This document shows, in pieces, positions 27,083-36,484 of a stretch of DNA of 64,000 nucleotides. Every line of letters begins with the position of its first letter. The stretch's first letter is position 1. Under the pieces are notes generated by a model, which was not told the DNA's origin, did no database searches, and saw only the letters and a program-made list of their open reading frames with translations. Location: contig NZ_ML660162.1 in the NCBI RefSeq assembly GCF_007004725.1, positions 248,001 through 312,000 on the forward strand, read 5' to 3'. Position numbers and translations under genes: made by a program. This DNA comes from Aliikangiella coralliicola. Lineage in GTDB: Bacteria; Pseudomonadota; Gammaproteobacteria; Enterobacterales; Kangiellaceae.

Positions 27083-28537
27083 CTACTTCTTACGAACCAC
27101 CTTAAATACACCATCAGATGGTAACCGAACCAATTCAATATCAATGATCGTCGTTTTAAAGCTCTGAATAATATTTTGCACTTGTTGCGTGGATAGTTGA
27201 ATATTTAACGGTACAAAAGCAATATCGTTTGAGTCTGGTTCATGCCCTGTGATTTCAATATCCAGCGGTGCAATCTTGCCCAATAAATCGTCAAATGTTT
27301 TAGTATCATCATTAAACGACTGAGTCCGCAGATAGAAAGTGATAATTCCAGCGCTATTTTTATTACCGTGATGATCTTCAATTAATTTCTCTAGCCGTTG
27401 CTCACCTTTTTTCGGTTTGGCTGTATTCATCATCACATCAAAATGCTTTACCCCATTGCCAAACTGATCGCGAATTCTAAATACTAACTGGGCATGCCCT
27501 TCATATTGTTCCTGGGGATGCCATTCAGTGAGTCTCCATTTCAACTTGGCGGCCCTTTCAAACGTCTTATCTTTCGCGGCATTAAATTTTTCTACAGCTT
27601 TCTGATACGCAGTATCGGTTTGCGCAGTAGTCAAAGCCGCTTTAACCAGCGGCATCACACTCGCTCGATTTTTGGTTCCGGATACGATACCGATTTCTTC
27701 ACCGAAATGCGCTGTTTCAAAAGCAATCGCAAAGGGCACTGTTTGGCGCTTGGTACTTAAAAACGATAGATCATAATCATAGAGTAACTCTGAAATCTTT
27801 TTGTTCTGCATTCGTTTGTTCACCAGGCTTTTCAGCTTCTTCACACTCATGGTGTAAGCTTTTGGCTTGGGTTTGACAGGAATGTAGTTAAAGTTAAGAT
27901 TGGTCGCACTAGTTCTTACTGTGTTATCAGAAGAGTCTTCCTTCACATAGCGAATAGGAACCACTCGTAACGCATCTAATGTTTGCGAACCAATGATATT
28001 AAATTCTTGTACCCGGTAATCACGATACATATCCTCGCCCGGCTTTAGAAAATGAGTGTGAATGTCCAAAGTGTCAGAGCTACCAAACTCTAGCGCATCC
28101 AGTATTCTAGAGCCGACACCAGTGCCTTGAGAAAGCAAATTCTTCCAGCGAGATAACTGTCCCTTGCCGATATGGGCTAGACCGCTACCAAAGTTTGCGC
28201 CGGCCAGATGGATCAGGTTTTGAATGGGACAGGGTTTAGGCGAATAAAGCTTAATCCAATTTCTGGCAACTAATGCGCCAGTACTGTGAATGATGACATG
28301 GAAGCCACTTTCTAATAAATCGGGAAATTCCTGTTTTAACGCCCTATCCATCGCATAACTCACATCGTCTAACATCACACCGTCACTTAACGAAATCCAA
28401 CGACTCAAATTCAAGCTTTTGATGGTACCAGAGCCAAATCGTTGTTTGAGCTCTTTTGGCAAGGTACCGTAGATTTTTTCAACAGTGTTGTCTTTACCTT
28501 CAGTGCTGTAACCGTGGATGAGTAAAATTGGGAGCAT
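27083..28537 (-). CDS. Lipase-like alpha/beta hydrolase
   Basis: A 484-residue protein with an N-terminal alpha/beta-hydrolase domain: oxyanion strand ILLIHGYST (residues 4-12), nucleophile elbow IIHSTGALVAR (Ser near 86, in an HSTGA variant of GxSxG), and LIHLAGANFGSG after it, as in PGAP1-like and lipase class 3 relatives. The rest (about 250-484) has no recognised domain and includes a Lys-rich part and a beta-rich C-terminus. There is no signal peptide. GGAAG precedes the ATG. It lies downstream on the same strand as the SRPBCC gene and upstream of the YopT-like gene. A phospholipase effector is possible but is inference. Confidence 0.75.
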   Translation of the reverse strand: MLPILLIHGYSTEGKDNTVEKIYGTLPKELKQRFGSGTIKSLNLSRWISLSDGVMLDDVSYAMDRALKQEFPDLLESGFHVIIHSTGALVARNWIKLYSPKPCPIQNLIHLAGANFGSGLAHIGKGQLSRWKNLLSQGTGVGSRILDALEFGSSDTLDIHTHFLKPGEDMYRDYRVQEFNIIGSQTLDALRVVPIRYVKEDSSDNTVRTSATNLNFNYIPVKPKPKAYTMSVKKLKSLVNKRMQNKKISELLYDYDLSFLSTKRQTVPFAIAFETAHFGEEIGIVSGTKNRASVMPLVKAALTTAQTDTAYQKAVEKFNAAKDKTFERAAKLKWRLTEWHPQEQYEGHAQLVFRIRDQFGNGVKHFDVMMNTAKPKKGEQRLEKLIEDHHGNKNSAGIITFYLRTQSFNDDTKTFDDLLGKIAPLDIEITGHEPDSNDIAFVPLNIQLSTQQVQNIIQSFKTTIIDIELVRLPSDGVFKVVRKK

Positions 28538-28688
28538 AACTTTCTTCCTTGGATCTTTTGAGCCGATTATAGTTTAAATAAGTCTAGTTCATGCGACTTT
28601 TTTTTCGCCAGATATTTTTGTTTTCGGAGCGAATCTGATTGAGATACTTCATACCTTTTTATTCAGAATACCAATGCCTTTGAACACA

Positions 28689-29132
28689 TTAATCGCCAAT
28701 ATGAATTTTAACATCATTCGGATAAGGTCTTCCCTTGCCCGTTTCGACGAGCTCTTTGAGGCTCAATAAATAGCAAACCCACTTTGTGCTGAAATACAAA
28801 AAGTCATCTTCTGTAGCATTATCATTTTGATGAGTCAAAGTAACAAACACCTGATTTTCAACCTGCTCTAATTCAAAAAGAAGTTGTGAGTTTTGCCACG
28901 GCCCTGGCCCTTTCACACATTTCAATTTTACCTTGCTATTTACCTGGATATCTTGGTACTCAAAATTCAAAATAGCCAAATCAGTAAAGGTCAGATCAAT
29001 TTTTCCGCCAATCTCAGCAACAATATCTGTGGAAGAAGCCCACCATCCAGACAGACCTTCATTTGTTGTGAGTGTCAAGAACACATCATCGATAGCGCCT
29101 TCTATACCTACTTTATGTTTTACTTTTGCCAT
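28689..29132 (-). CDS. SRPBCC (AHSA1-like) domain protein
   Basis: A 147-residue START-like protein: KHKVGIEGAIDDVFLTLTTNEGLSGWWASST at the N-terminus is the typical AHSA1/Aha1-like opening (residues 4-34), with a C-terminal helix (FSTKWVCYLLSLKELVETGKGRPYP). These proteins bind hydrophobic ligands in a helix-grip cavity; the role here is unknown. It is followed by the lipase-like gene 150 bp on and is likely transcribed on its own. Confidence 0.8.
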   Translation of the reverse strand: MAKVKHKVGIEGAIDDVFLTLTTNEGLSGWWASSTDIVAEIGGKIDLTFTDLAILNFEYQDIQVNSKVKLKCVKGPGPWQNSQLLFELEQVENQVFVTLTHQNDNATEDDFLYFSTKWVCYLLSLKELVETGKGRPYPNDVKIHIGD

Positions 29133-29429
29133 GGCTATTTTCCTAATCTTTTCTGTTTGAAATGTCTATACACTACTATATTTTAGAAAAATTAAAATCA
29201 TCGAATCAAGGTTGCCACGGGTATATTAAGCCTATAACCAGAACATGATCCTCGAAAATCAAATAATGTCACTCACAGTCAAACAATGTGCCAAATCACC
29301 ACTGAAATACCACAGTATCCACTCTAGTAATTAGTTAACCTTTTCACGGTAGCTAACTCGGTTAGCCACAATTTTTGTAAAAACCAAATAACTTTTCAGA
29401 TCATTAATTATTTTTCGAGAGGATATAAA

Positions 29430-29822
29430 ATGAAAAAGATACTCTTTGGCTTTATGGTACTTTTTGCTTCTAATACCGTTTACGCAGATGATGTCGATCA
29501 ATTGAGTGTATATGATAAAAAAGCCCATCACGAATTTGACCAGACTTATTCAGAAGCTACTGATTACATCGATGATAGCTTGGAAATATTGGACAAAAAC
29601 CTACCCCAACTTGCTGGTCCCTGGTATATAAGCGGCGCAAAAACTTTCGTTCATCAATACGGTGCCCAACTAGTATTTATTAATGAACACGGTTCTCTGT
29701 CCAGAGGTTATTTTCTTTCTAATACGGAAGTTGTTGCAATCGACTGGGGCAATCTCCGCGGAAGCCTTTCAGGTGGAAACACCGTGATTATTTGGCACAA
29801 CGGCACTTATTGGTATCGGTAG
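29430..29822 (+). CDS. Small exported protein of unknown function
   Basis: A 130-residue protein with a clear signal peptide (1-19, TVYADD) and GAGAGGA upstream of the ATG. The mature part starts with an acidic helical stretch and ends in a compact beta-rich segment with several Trp and Gly (GPWYISGAKTFVHQYG, VAIDWGNLRGSL, VIIWHNGTYWYR). The latter resembles the lipocalin-like or lysozyme-inhibitor-like end seen in small periplasmic proteins that report on background W/Y binding, but no family was identified. It is a monocistronic unit with a hairpin downstream. Confidence 0.7.
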   Translation: MKKILFGFMVLFASNTVYADDVDQLSVYDKKAHHEFDQTYSEATDYIDDSLEILDKNLPQLAGPWYISGAKTFVHQYGAQLVFINEHGSLSRGYFLSNTEVVAIDWGNLRGSLSGGNTVIIWHNGTYWYR

Positions 29823-29914
29823 TTAAGGGATAAGCAATATTGAACTTCACTATACCTGCCTGACTTTAGTCGAGGGCTAACTTATGGTGAATACCTAAAT
29901 ATTATTTTTTGATC

Positions 29915-29970
29915 TCGGAGAGAGGTGAGCTTTGAAATATTTTCTCGGCCAAAACCTCTCTCTGATTTCT
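29915..29970 (+). terminator. Stem-loop downstream of the small exported protein gene
   Basis: Twelve-base arms (29915-29926 and 29954-29965, one mismatch) with a 27-nt loop, followed by TTTCT. The loop is long for a classic terminator, so this is a moderate call. The remainder of 29823-30163 holds only the promoter region of the next gene. Confidence 0.4.
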
Positions 29971-30087
29971 AGTCATCAAACCCGAGCAACTTAATCGAAA
30001 ACTCCCTATTTCAGCAAACTCTTTCTGAGATATTTCTTACACTATCGTTTATCGCAAGCCCAACTACATAAAAATGCTCCCACTTGA

Positions 30088-30104
30088 ATACGGAAATTCC
30101 GTAT
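30088..30104. promoter_or_regulatory. Palindrome in the promoter of the 1210-residue protein gene
   Basis: ATACGGAA and TTCCGTAT flank a single base, a 17-bp near-perfect operator-like palindrome. A -35-like TTGGCG overlaps its right end (30104-30109) and a -10-like TATTAT lies at 30125-30130, 60 to 40 bp ahead of the ATG. A repressor bound here would cover the promoter. A related palindrome precedes the Pst-like operon (33913-33926). Confidence 0.5.
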
Positions 30105-30163
30105 TGGCGACTTTAAGAAAGTGCTATTATCCTGTGAAATGAGATTTTGCGGAGATAAAACGA

Positions 30164-33100
30164 ATGAGTTCATATGTCCCCATTCAAGAGAACTTAAACA
30201 ATCTCTGGGAGAGATTGTTTAAGTGTAACTCTGCTGAAGAAAAAATCAACTTAATTGCTCAAGACATTGGAGAAAATTGGCTAACAAAACAGACAACCAA
30301 TGGAAAGAAGAGAATTACAGGAGCAAGTGAAATAGTCTGCTTAGAGTCTCTCAACCCTGGAGACAGCACTCGTATTGCCCTGATATTTGAGTTACTCTTC
30401 GAGCAAGAAAAACTAAAAACAAGCTCTCTTAATCAAACTAAGCGACTTAAGATAAAAAGCACTGTCCGTGAAAATATCGTAAAACGAGCTCGCCAAATTG
30501 GCAGTCAAAAAGTAACTGCAAAAAAACTGGAAGAAGCTGCTTCATGGCGTAGAAAGAAGAAACAGCAAATCAAACTCACCCCCGCTTTAATAGAATCAAT
30601 TGGAGAAGAAGTTAACGAAAAAATAAGAAGTAGAAATAAACTACCACCAATCGCTCCTCTCGAATTTTTTACTCGTCGTTTTGATTCAGAGAATGCAATA
30701 TCAGAATTTGTTGAATGGATCGCAGGTACACCAAGTCAACAAAAACGCTACGAAGATTCTCAGATTCATTTAGTGTTAGACCAGGGTCCTATTTATGATG
30801 AGCGGATACAAAAACTAGAACAAATAGCCTCAGCTCTCCGCGATAACATACGACTGATCAACATTCACTGTGAAGATCAGTTTATGGGATTGTCGGCTGT
30901 TATGAGAAATTTGAGAACATTAATTCACAATGTTGATGAACGCATTAAGCTTGCTCCAATTTGCTATTTAAATCTCTCGAAAACGCCAGGCTACCATGAA
31001 CCTGTCGACGTACCTTTGATACTGAGTCAAATTCAAGCGTTTTATCAAATTAAAAACTCGAAAAATATTCTCCCTCCGTGTACCGATGCAGAAATAGAAA
31101 CCGCAATAAGAGAAATTCGTGCCGCAATGCTAGGGCATCCGTCTATCTTAATTTTTGATGGACTGCGCTGCAAGGAAGATCACTTACCCGAACTGCAAAC
31201 TGCAATACGGGATGATGACTTTCATTGGGTTCTCGATCGGCTAACTGAACCTTTGCTTCACCGTTCGATTGATGAAACCCAATGGGATACCTTTAACCAG
31301 TGCACAATTATTGTCACTTCTGACTTGCAGATTAAAGATCATAAGGGCGCTAAGAAAACTTCACTTCACAATAGTTTTTGCTCAATTCCCTGGCCTAAAC
31401 CATCAGCGCCGGCTTTATGGCATAAAATTATTCCAGAGCTTGGACTGAATAACGAAAAATGGGTCAACGACGCTTTTTTGGAAGTAAAGCGAATGGCAAT
31501 GTTGGGATCTGAGAATTTAGCCTGGATACTGGATACCTGTGTTAGCGTTGTTGAGGGAGAAAAAACCAAGCTCGATGAGCTTCTGCATGATCTCAAAGTA
31601 ACGAGTACCAAACAGAAAGATTGTCCTGAATTGCTTCAGGAACTTAAACTGATCGCGCTAGGTTTTATTTGGAATAATTTAGCAGATAAACCAATTTGGA
31701 AAGTATTTTTGATTTTTCTCGCAATTTCTCCATCAGGCGTCCGCGCGTCAACATTTGACAGAACACTTGCCGAGTGGAAAAGAATTTTAGACTGTGGCAG
31801 CTTTCAATTTAATCTTAACGACTTTCGATTGTATGAAAGTGATACTGACATTAGTATCGAGAAACAACTCCGTGAATTCGAACAAATATTTAACAAGCTA
31901 GTTACGCGCAAACAACGAGATTATGTTCCCGGGTACGACGGCGATATTATTGAATATTCATTAGAAGAGTCTCGCCAAGGCTTAGTATCTCTGTCAGGAA
32001 ATCATGACACTGACTTTAATTCTGATTCTTTCGACCTCATTCTATTTGAGTTCAAGGCTTACCTGGTAGAACTAATAAGCCGCGAATATAGCTACAATGT
32101 TTGTCGACTAGCTCATCGTGTGTTAGCCGAAGAAGCAATGAGACAACAAACCATTGCCTTTAAACGCTCATCGACTGAAACCCTCTCCAGTTTGAGAGGG
32201 TATCGACGACAGCTTGAGGTACTTTATCATGGCTATCTTTCGTTGCCAGTTCTCAAGGAGGAAGAAGATGAGTATCCGATTGACGCTAATCCAGATTTAC
32301 TTTCTGTCATACCGAGTGAAGCCTTAGCAGCCTGGTACTATCTCACTAAATTTTGTTATATCTACGTCCTTGAACGTAGTAACTTTTCTCTTTGCCGTAA
32401 GTTTGGCGCAGATGAAATAAAGCTTGAACTTGTTAAACTGGCATATAGCCCTGGACAATTTCGTGAGTCATCAAATGCCAGTGTGTTCAATGATGGAAAA
32501 GTTTATTTTAGAGAAGCCAAGAAAACACCGGCGTTGTATAAACGACTTAGAATATCATGGCTTCAGGCCGCTCTGTCCGTCGGAAGAGGGCTGGATGAGT
32601 ATTATGCTTTTCAAGACGAATTTAAGATCAATGCTTTTGCCAACAGCGACCTCTCAGGAGGCGATGCACTTCTCCTGTCAGAAAAGTCTCACAAGTACTT
32701 TAAATTTGCCATTGACGTAATGAATGCCGAGCCAGATCATAAGATTGTAAAAGATGAATACCATGCTTACTATGGTCGCATTCGAAAACTTTTGGAGCAA
32801 AGACTTCGAAATACGATTGGTATTAAAGATGGTTCTTCGCAAACTGAACTCGAGGCATATATCTATTCTCAAAGTCAATTGCTAGAGTTTATTTTTAATC
32901 GACATAATTTCGAATCTTTTTTGGATGTCAGGCAACTAGCAAGCCGTTATTCACAAAAGGTTTGCTCTCCGTCTCCAACCCAGATTGCTAATCAAGTCTT
33001 CGAATTAATTGGATATAAAAAGAGTAGAAATGTCGTTGACTTGTTAAATCGAATCGCTGAGACAATCTCTAATGAAGCACTACTAATCTATCGTGAGGAG

Positions 33101-33796
33101 AGAGAAAAAGGAGGGTCAGAAGAAAAAACCAGAAAGCTTCGTTACGACTACGCACGTAGCTTGATCTTGTCTTTTTCATTTCTTCGTCAGGCCGAGGCCC
33201 TCAGACTTAAATTGTTTTCTAACTCTGCCTATGGAGATGCCAATGCCATTAGCGGAAGTAGCGCGCGACTTATGATCAGAATAGCGCTTAGTCTGGAAAG
33301 TCAAAGTAGAACACAACATAATGTTAATGCCGTTGGTTACTTCGGACGAAGAGCCAGAAGGATGTCTGATATTGTTTGTCGTTATTTATTCGACTTTCCA
33401 AGAGAGCGTGCAAGTATGCTAATTGTGGAATCTTCCATGATCAGAACATTAGAAGCCAACGGAAATGGCAACAATCTTGAGTCGCTTCTCAACTGCTTGC
33501 ATTTGTTATCCAATGCAGAGGAAATTGTCGAATCGTTAGATTACTCGACGCGACTTCGCCTGGAATTTAAGCATGAGAGGTTTCAGGTTCTATTAGCCTT
33601 GGCCTATCATTATCGCCATCTAAAAAATGAAGAACAGTCAAAGTTTTATTTCGAGTTAGCGAAATATGATGAATGTGAGCTATCAAATTTAGCCTCAAAC
33701 CAACCTAACAACTTGTTGTTTTGGAAACTATGCGAACGAAACTTCGAATCAAGGATTGAATTTGAAAATTCGCTAAAACATCTCGAAAAAAGATAA
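30164..33796 (+). CDS. Large protein of unknown family, possible degenerate STAND-type NTPase
   Basis: A 1210-residue, soluble, mostly helical protein with no signal peptide or membrane segment. The N-terminal 170 residues are basic and charged. Residues about 190-430 look like an AAA/STAND nucleotide-binding fold: a strand HLVLDQG, a Walker-B-like ILIFDGL near 328, and a sensor-like CTIIVTSD near 382. A GxxxxGKS/T P-loop is absent, so ATP binding is doubtful. The C-terminal 700 residues are helical with repeats that are not classic TPR. No homologue is recognised. The gene is monocistronic, with a palindrome in its promoter. A sensor or defence role is speculation; size and architecture fit, nothing more. 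Confidence 0.6.
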   Translation: MSSYVPIQENLNNLWERLFKCNSAEEKINLIAQDIGENWLTKQTTNGKKRITGASEIVCLESLNPGDSTRIALIFELLFEQEKLKTSSLNQTKRLKIKSTVRENIVKRARQIGSQKVTAKKLEEAASWRRKKKQQIKLTPALIESIGEEVNEKIRSRNKLPPIAPLEFFTRRFDSENAISEFVEWIAGTPSQQKRYEDSQIHLVLDQGPIYDERIQKLEQIASALRDNIRLINIHCEDQFMGLSAVMRNLRTLIHNVDERIKLAPICYLNLSKTPGYHEPVDVPLILSQIQAFYQIKNSKNILPPCTDAEIETAIREIRAAMLGHPSILIFDGLRCKEDHLPELQTAIRDDDFHWVLDRLTEPLLHRSIDETQWDTFNQCTIIVTSDLQIKDHKGAKKTSLHNSFCSIPWPKPSAPALWHKIIPELGLNNEKWVNDAFLEVKRMAMLGSENLAWILDTCVSVVEGEKTKLDELLHDLKVTSTKQKDCPELLQELKLIALGFIWNNLADKPIWKVFLIFLAISPSGVRASTFDRTLAEWKRILDCGSFQFNLNDFRLYESDTDISIEKQLREFEQIFNKLVTRKQRDYVPGYDGDIIEYSLEESRQGLVSLSGNHDTDFNSDSFDLILFEFKAYLVELISREYSYNVCRLAHRVLAEEAMRQQTIAFKRSSTETLSSLRGYRRQLEVLYHGYLSLPVLKEEEDEYPIDANPDLLSVIPSEALAAWYYLTKFCYIYVLERSNFSLCRKFGADEIKLELVKLAYSPGQFRESSNASVFNDGKVYFREAKKTPALYKRLRISWLQAALSVGRGLDEYYAFQDEFKINAFANSDLSGGDALLLSEKSHKYFKFAIDVMNAEPDHKIVKDEYHAYYGRIRKLLEQRLRNTIGIKDGSSQTELEAYIYSQSQLLEFIFNRHNFESFLDVRQLASRYSQKVCSPSPTQIANQVFELIGYKKSRNVVDLLNRIAETISNEALLIYREEREKGGSEEKTRKLRYDYARSLILSFSFLRQAEALRLKLFSNSAYGDANAISGSSARLMIRIALSLESQSRTQHNVNAVGYFGRRARRMSDIVCRYLFDFPRERASMLIVESSMIRTLEANGNGNNLESLLNCLHLLSNAEEIVESLDYSTRLRLEFKHERFQVLLALAYHYRHLKNEEQSKFYFELAKYDECELSNLASNQPNNLLFWKLCERNFESRIEFENSLKHLEKR

Positions 33797-33826
33797 CCTG
33801 GAGCTTATTTAAAGCTTTAGAAAAAC

Positions 33827-33846
33827 CTCTTACTTCCCAGTAAGAG
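33827..33846. terminator. Weak hairpin after the 1210-residue protein gene
   Basis: An 8-bp perfect inverted repeat with a 4-nt loop (CTCTTACT / AGTAAGAG) 30 bp past the stop. No T tract follows, so it is only a possible terminator. Confidence 0.35.
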
Positions 33847-33912
33847 CAAACAATTGCGCGCTCTTAATGCCCACCACTTTTTCAATTCACTTTATTTGAA
33901 ACTTCAACTTGG

Positions 33913-33926
33913 AAAATCCGGATTTT
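33913..33926. promoter_or_regulatory. Palindrome upstream of the Pst-like operon
   Basis: AAAATCCGGATTTT is a perfect 14-bp palindrome about 78 bp before the pstS-like start. It sits in a context (AACTTGG before, GCTAGTTTAA after) that resembles the palindrome at 30088-30104 (CACTTGA before, GGCGACTTTAA after). It may be a binding site of the same or a related regulator. No Pho box was recognised. Confidence 0.4.
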
Positions 33927-34003
33927 GCTAGTTTAACAACATTGTTAATCATCTCTGAAAGGGTATGCTAATAAATGAAGCTATTCATTTGAGGTATAGA
34001 AAA

Positions 34004-34873
34004 ATGACTGTTAGAAAACTATTTACTGAAAGAAAACTGGTTGAAAAAGCAAGTTACAGACAACCATTACTCGCAACCTTCAGTCTAACCAGCATTTTGT
34101 TTTTGGGAGGGTGCAGCTCGGAACAAAAGCAGGATAAAGTGGAGATTACCGGTGCAAGCACGCTCCTGCCAATTTTGCAAAGTGCAGGCGAGTCTCTTGA
34201 AAAAAGATATCCAACTTTAAGAGTTCAAGTACTGGCAGGTGGTTCGACAAAAGGAGTCAAAGATACCTTCTCCAAACAAAATGATTTAGGTGCGGTCGCA
34301 CGCGAACTCACTTTGGAAGAGAAAGATCAATTCGAGGTATTTCCAGTCGCCTATGATGGTGTCGCTATTATTACGAATTCATCGACTAATATTTTAGAAC
34401 TGACAACCGAAGATTTGAGAAAAGTTTATCGTAAAGAAATTACAAATTGGCAATCATTTAACGGAGTTAATTCTCCGATCACAGTGGTTAATAAATCAGA
34501 TGGCCATGCAACACTTGAAGTTTTTTTACAACACACTCAATTGCACCGTCGTGAAATCAAATCCGATGTCATCGCAGGTAATAATAGCCAGGTTATCAAA
34601 TCTGTCGCTAACATTCCCGGTTCAATCGGTTATGTCAGTATCGCTGAAGCACTAGCTGCCATTGAAATAAACCAGCCAATCAAGTTAATCCAATTAGACG
34701 GCGTTAAACCAACTTTATCGAATGTCGAAATGAAGCTTTGGCCTATACGACGAACCCTATATTTAGTTAGCAGAGGCGAACCTTCTCCCTGGGCAAATGT
34801 ATTACTGGACTTTTTACAATCTAATGAAGGTAGTCAGATAATTAAGGAGGCCAACTATGTCCCTATTAGCTAG
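34004..34873 (+). CDS. PstS-like substrate-binding lipoprotein
   Basis: A 289-residue lipoprotein with a basic N-terminus, hydrophobic stretch and lipobox LGGC. ITGASTLLPILQ and the loop GGSTKGVKD are typical of PstS-type phosphate binders, which recognise a tetrahedral oxyanion; KSDGHATLEVF and VANIPGSIGYVS are the later ligand-side segments. It is shorter than E. coli PstS (about 325 mature residues) and belongs to a divergent branch, so phosphate is likely but not certain. ATG 34004 with GAGG is preferred over ATG 33965, which has no spacing to its AAAGGG. It overlaps the next gene by 17 bp. Confidence 0.78.
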   Translation: MTVRKLFTERKLVEKASYRQPLLATFSLTSILFLGGCSSEQKQDKVEITGASTLLPILQSAGESLEKRYPTLRVQVLAGGSTKGVKDTFSKQNDLGAVARELTLEEKDQFEVFPVAYDGVAIITNSSTNILELTTEDLRKVYRKEITNWQSFNGVNSPITVVNKSDGHATLEVFLQHTQLHRREIKSDVIAGNNSQVIKSVANIPGSIGYVSIAEALAAIEINQPIKLIQLDGVKPTLSNVEMKLWPIRRTLYLVSRGEPSPWANVLLDFLQSNEGSQIIKEANYVPIS

Positions 34874-35678
34874 ACGTTCTGAATTTTTTTTCTGGTGCTT
34901 TATAACAACAATAGGCGGCATCATCCCAATCAGCGTTGGTGGATTGATAGTTTATTTATTCGCTGAAGGGAGTTCAATAATTACCTGGGATTTATTTTCA
35001 AGAATACTTTCGAACAGTTGGTTCCCGGCCGACGAAGAATTCGGAATCCTCCCCCTCATCGTCGGCACGATAACTAGCGCTGCCGCGGTACTACCATTAG
35101 TTGTCTGCCTTGGTATTCCTTCCGCGCTCTACTTTGTATTGTTTGCCAATGAGCGAGCTCAAACCATTTTTTCAATGGTCGTTGGCACCTTGAGTGGCCT
35201 TCCCTCTGTGGTGGTTGGTATTTTCGTTATGGAAGTCACCGGGATCAATTTCACTTCTGCTGTTATCGTCTTATTTTTGCTGGTCGCGCCTCAGTTCATT
35301 TTAATGGTAGCCACTTCGCTATTTCAATTACACAAAGGATTATTAATTTCCGCGAAGGCGCTGGGGTTAGGCGATTTTGGCATCACAGTATTGATTCTGC
35401 GTCAAATATCTCTTCCCGTTTTCGGCGCGATGCTAGTATCACTCGGCAGAGGTTTTGGCGAGGCAGTCGCCTTAACATTTGTCGCAGGTAATGTTGCGAC
35501 TATGATGCCGGATTGGTCAGGCCCAATTCGGACTTTAACGACAACCATTGTTCTCGAGTTAGATTTCGCTACCGGGGCACATTATTCCATACTCCATATC
35601 GTTGCATTGTCTGTCACTTTACTAATTGCTGTGACGGTTATTTTGAGTGGCATTTTTTCGCGGAGGAACAATCAATGA
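34857..35678 (+). CDS. PstC-like ABC transporter permease
   Basis: A 273-residue permease with six predicted membrane segments and the MetI-like loop, including the EAA-type region (ALGLGDFGITVLILRQISLP) that contacts the ATPase. VVGTLSGLPSVVVGIFVME and GRGFGEAVALTFVAGN are PstC/PstA signatures. Compared with PstC of E. coli (319 residues) it lacks the long periplasmic insertion. It starts inside the end of the binding-protein gene and overlaps the next start by four bases, so the four genes are translationally coupled. Confidence 0.85.
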   Translation: MSLLARRSEFFFWCFITTIGGIIPISVGGLIVYLFAEGSSIITWDLFSRILSNSWFPADEEFGILPLIVGTITSAAAVLPLVVCLGIPSALYFVLFANERAQTIFSMVVGTLSGLPSVVVGIFVMEVTGINFTSAVIVLFLLVAPQFILMVATSLFQLHKGLLISAKALGLGDFGITVLILRQISLPVFGAMLVSLGRGFGEAVALTFVAGNVATMMPDWSGPIRTLTTTIVLELDFATGAHYSILHIVALSVTLLIAVTVILSGIFSRRNNQ

Positions 35679-36484
35679 TCAGAATAATTTGCATGTGTTG
35701 TGCATTGCTATTTTTAGGTTTGATTTTAGCTATTGGTTTTGATTTGTATACTGAGGCGGCTGATGTTTTCTACGATGGATATTTAACGGATAAACCAAGC
35801 GACTTAGGAACAAAGGGAGGAATAGCACCGATTATTTTAAATACTTTTATTATTGTTGGCCTGGCTATCGCCATCGCTTTTCCATTTAGTCTTGCAGCTG
35901 CTGCGACTTATACAATGGTCTTAAAGTCTCAACCGACGACGTTACAACGCTTATTTATTTTCTTGATTGATCTCGGTATCGGCATACCTCGGATAGTTTG
36001 GGGGCTTGCAGGAGCAGCTATTTTCAGCGGGCTGTTTGGCTTAGGTTTTTCCATCATATCAGGCGTCTTAACTTTAGCCCTATTATTATCTCCAATTTTA
36101 ACTTTCGGATTTATCGCCGGAATTGAGAGTTTAGAAAAGCAACTCAAGATACAGTGTCAAGTGCTTGGCCTTACTGATTTAGTAACCTTCTGGATGCAAC
36201 TTATTCCTTCCGCAAAGTCAGCATTACTTACTACAACTCTAATAGCCGTCGGCCGAGGTTTTGGCGATGCGGCAGCGCTATTATTTACATCTGGAATTGC
36301 ATCACGCATACCTAGCTCAATATTGGATCCTGCGGCGACTTTATCGGTTTGGGTTTTCCAATTAACAACGGCAATTCCAGGTGGTGAGAAGAGAGCTTTT
36401 GCAGCTGCATTCATTCTTTTCACAATCACCTTGATTATTCAGGGATGTCTGTCGATAAGCAACAAAAAGAGGTTTTCACTATGA
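35675..36484 (+). CDS. PstA-like ABC transporter permease
   Basis: A 269-residue permease with six membrane segments; VWGLAGAAIFSGLFG and GRGFGDAAALLFTSG match the PstA family, and AIPGGEKRAFAAAF stands near the end. The start at 35675 overlaps the PstC stop (ATGA) and has GGAGGA upstream. The N-terminal part is periplasmic-facing with TKGGIAPIILNTF, close to the usual GGI(G/A)P(A/I)I motif. Together with the PstC-like protein it forms the channel. Confidence 0.85.
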   Translation: MIRIICMCCALLFLGLILAIGFDLYTEAADVFYDGYLTDKPSDLGTKGGIAPIILNTFIIVGLAIAIAFPFSLAAAATYTMVLKSQPTTLQRLFIFLIDLGIGIPRIVWGLAGAAIFSGLFGLGFSIISGVLTLALLLSPILTFGFIAGIESLEKQLKIQCQVLGLTDLVTFWMQLIPSAKSALLTTTLIAVGRGFGDAAALLFTSGIASRIPSSILDPAATLSVWVFQLTTAIPGGEKRAFAAAFILFTITLIIQGCLSISNKKRFSL

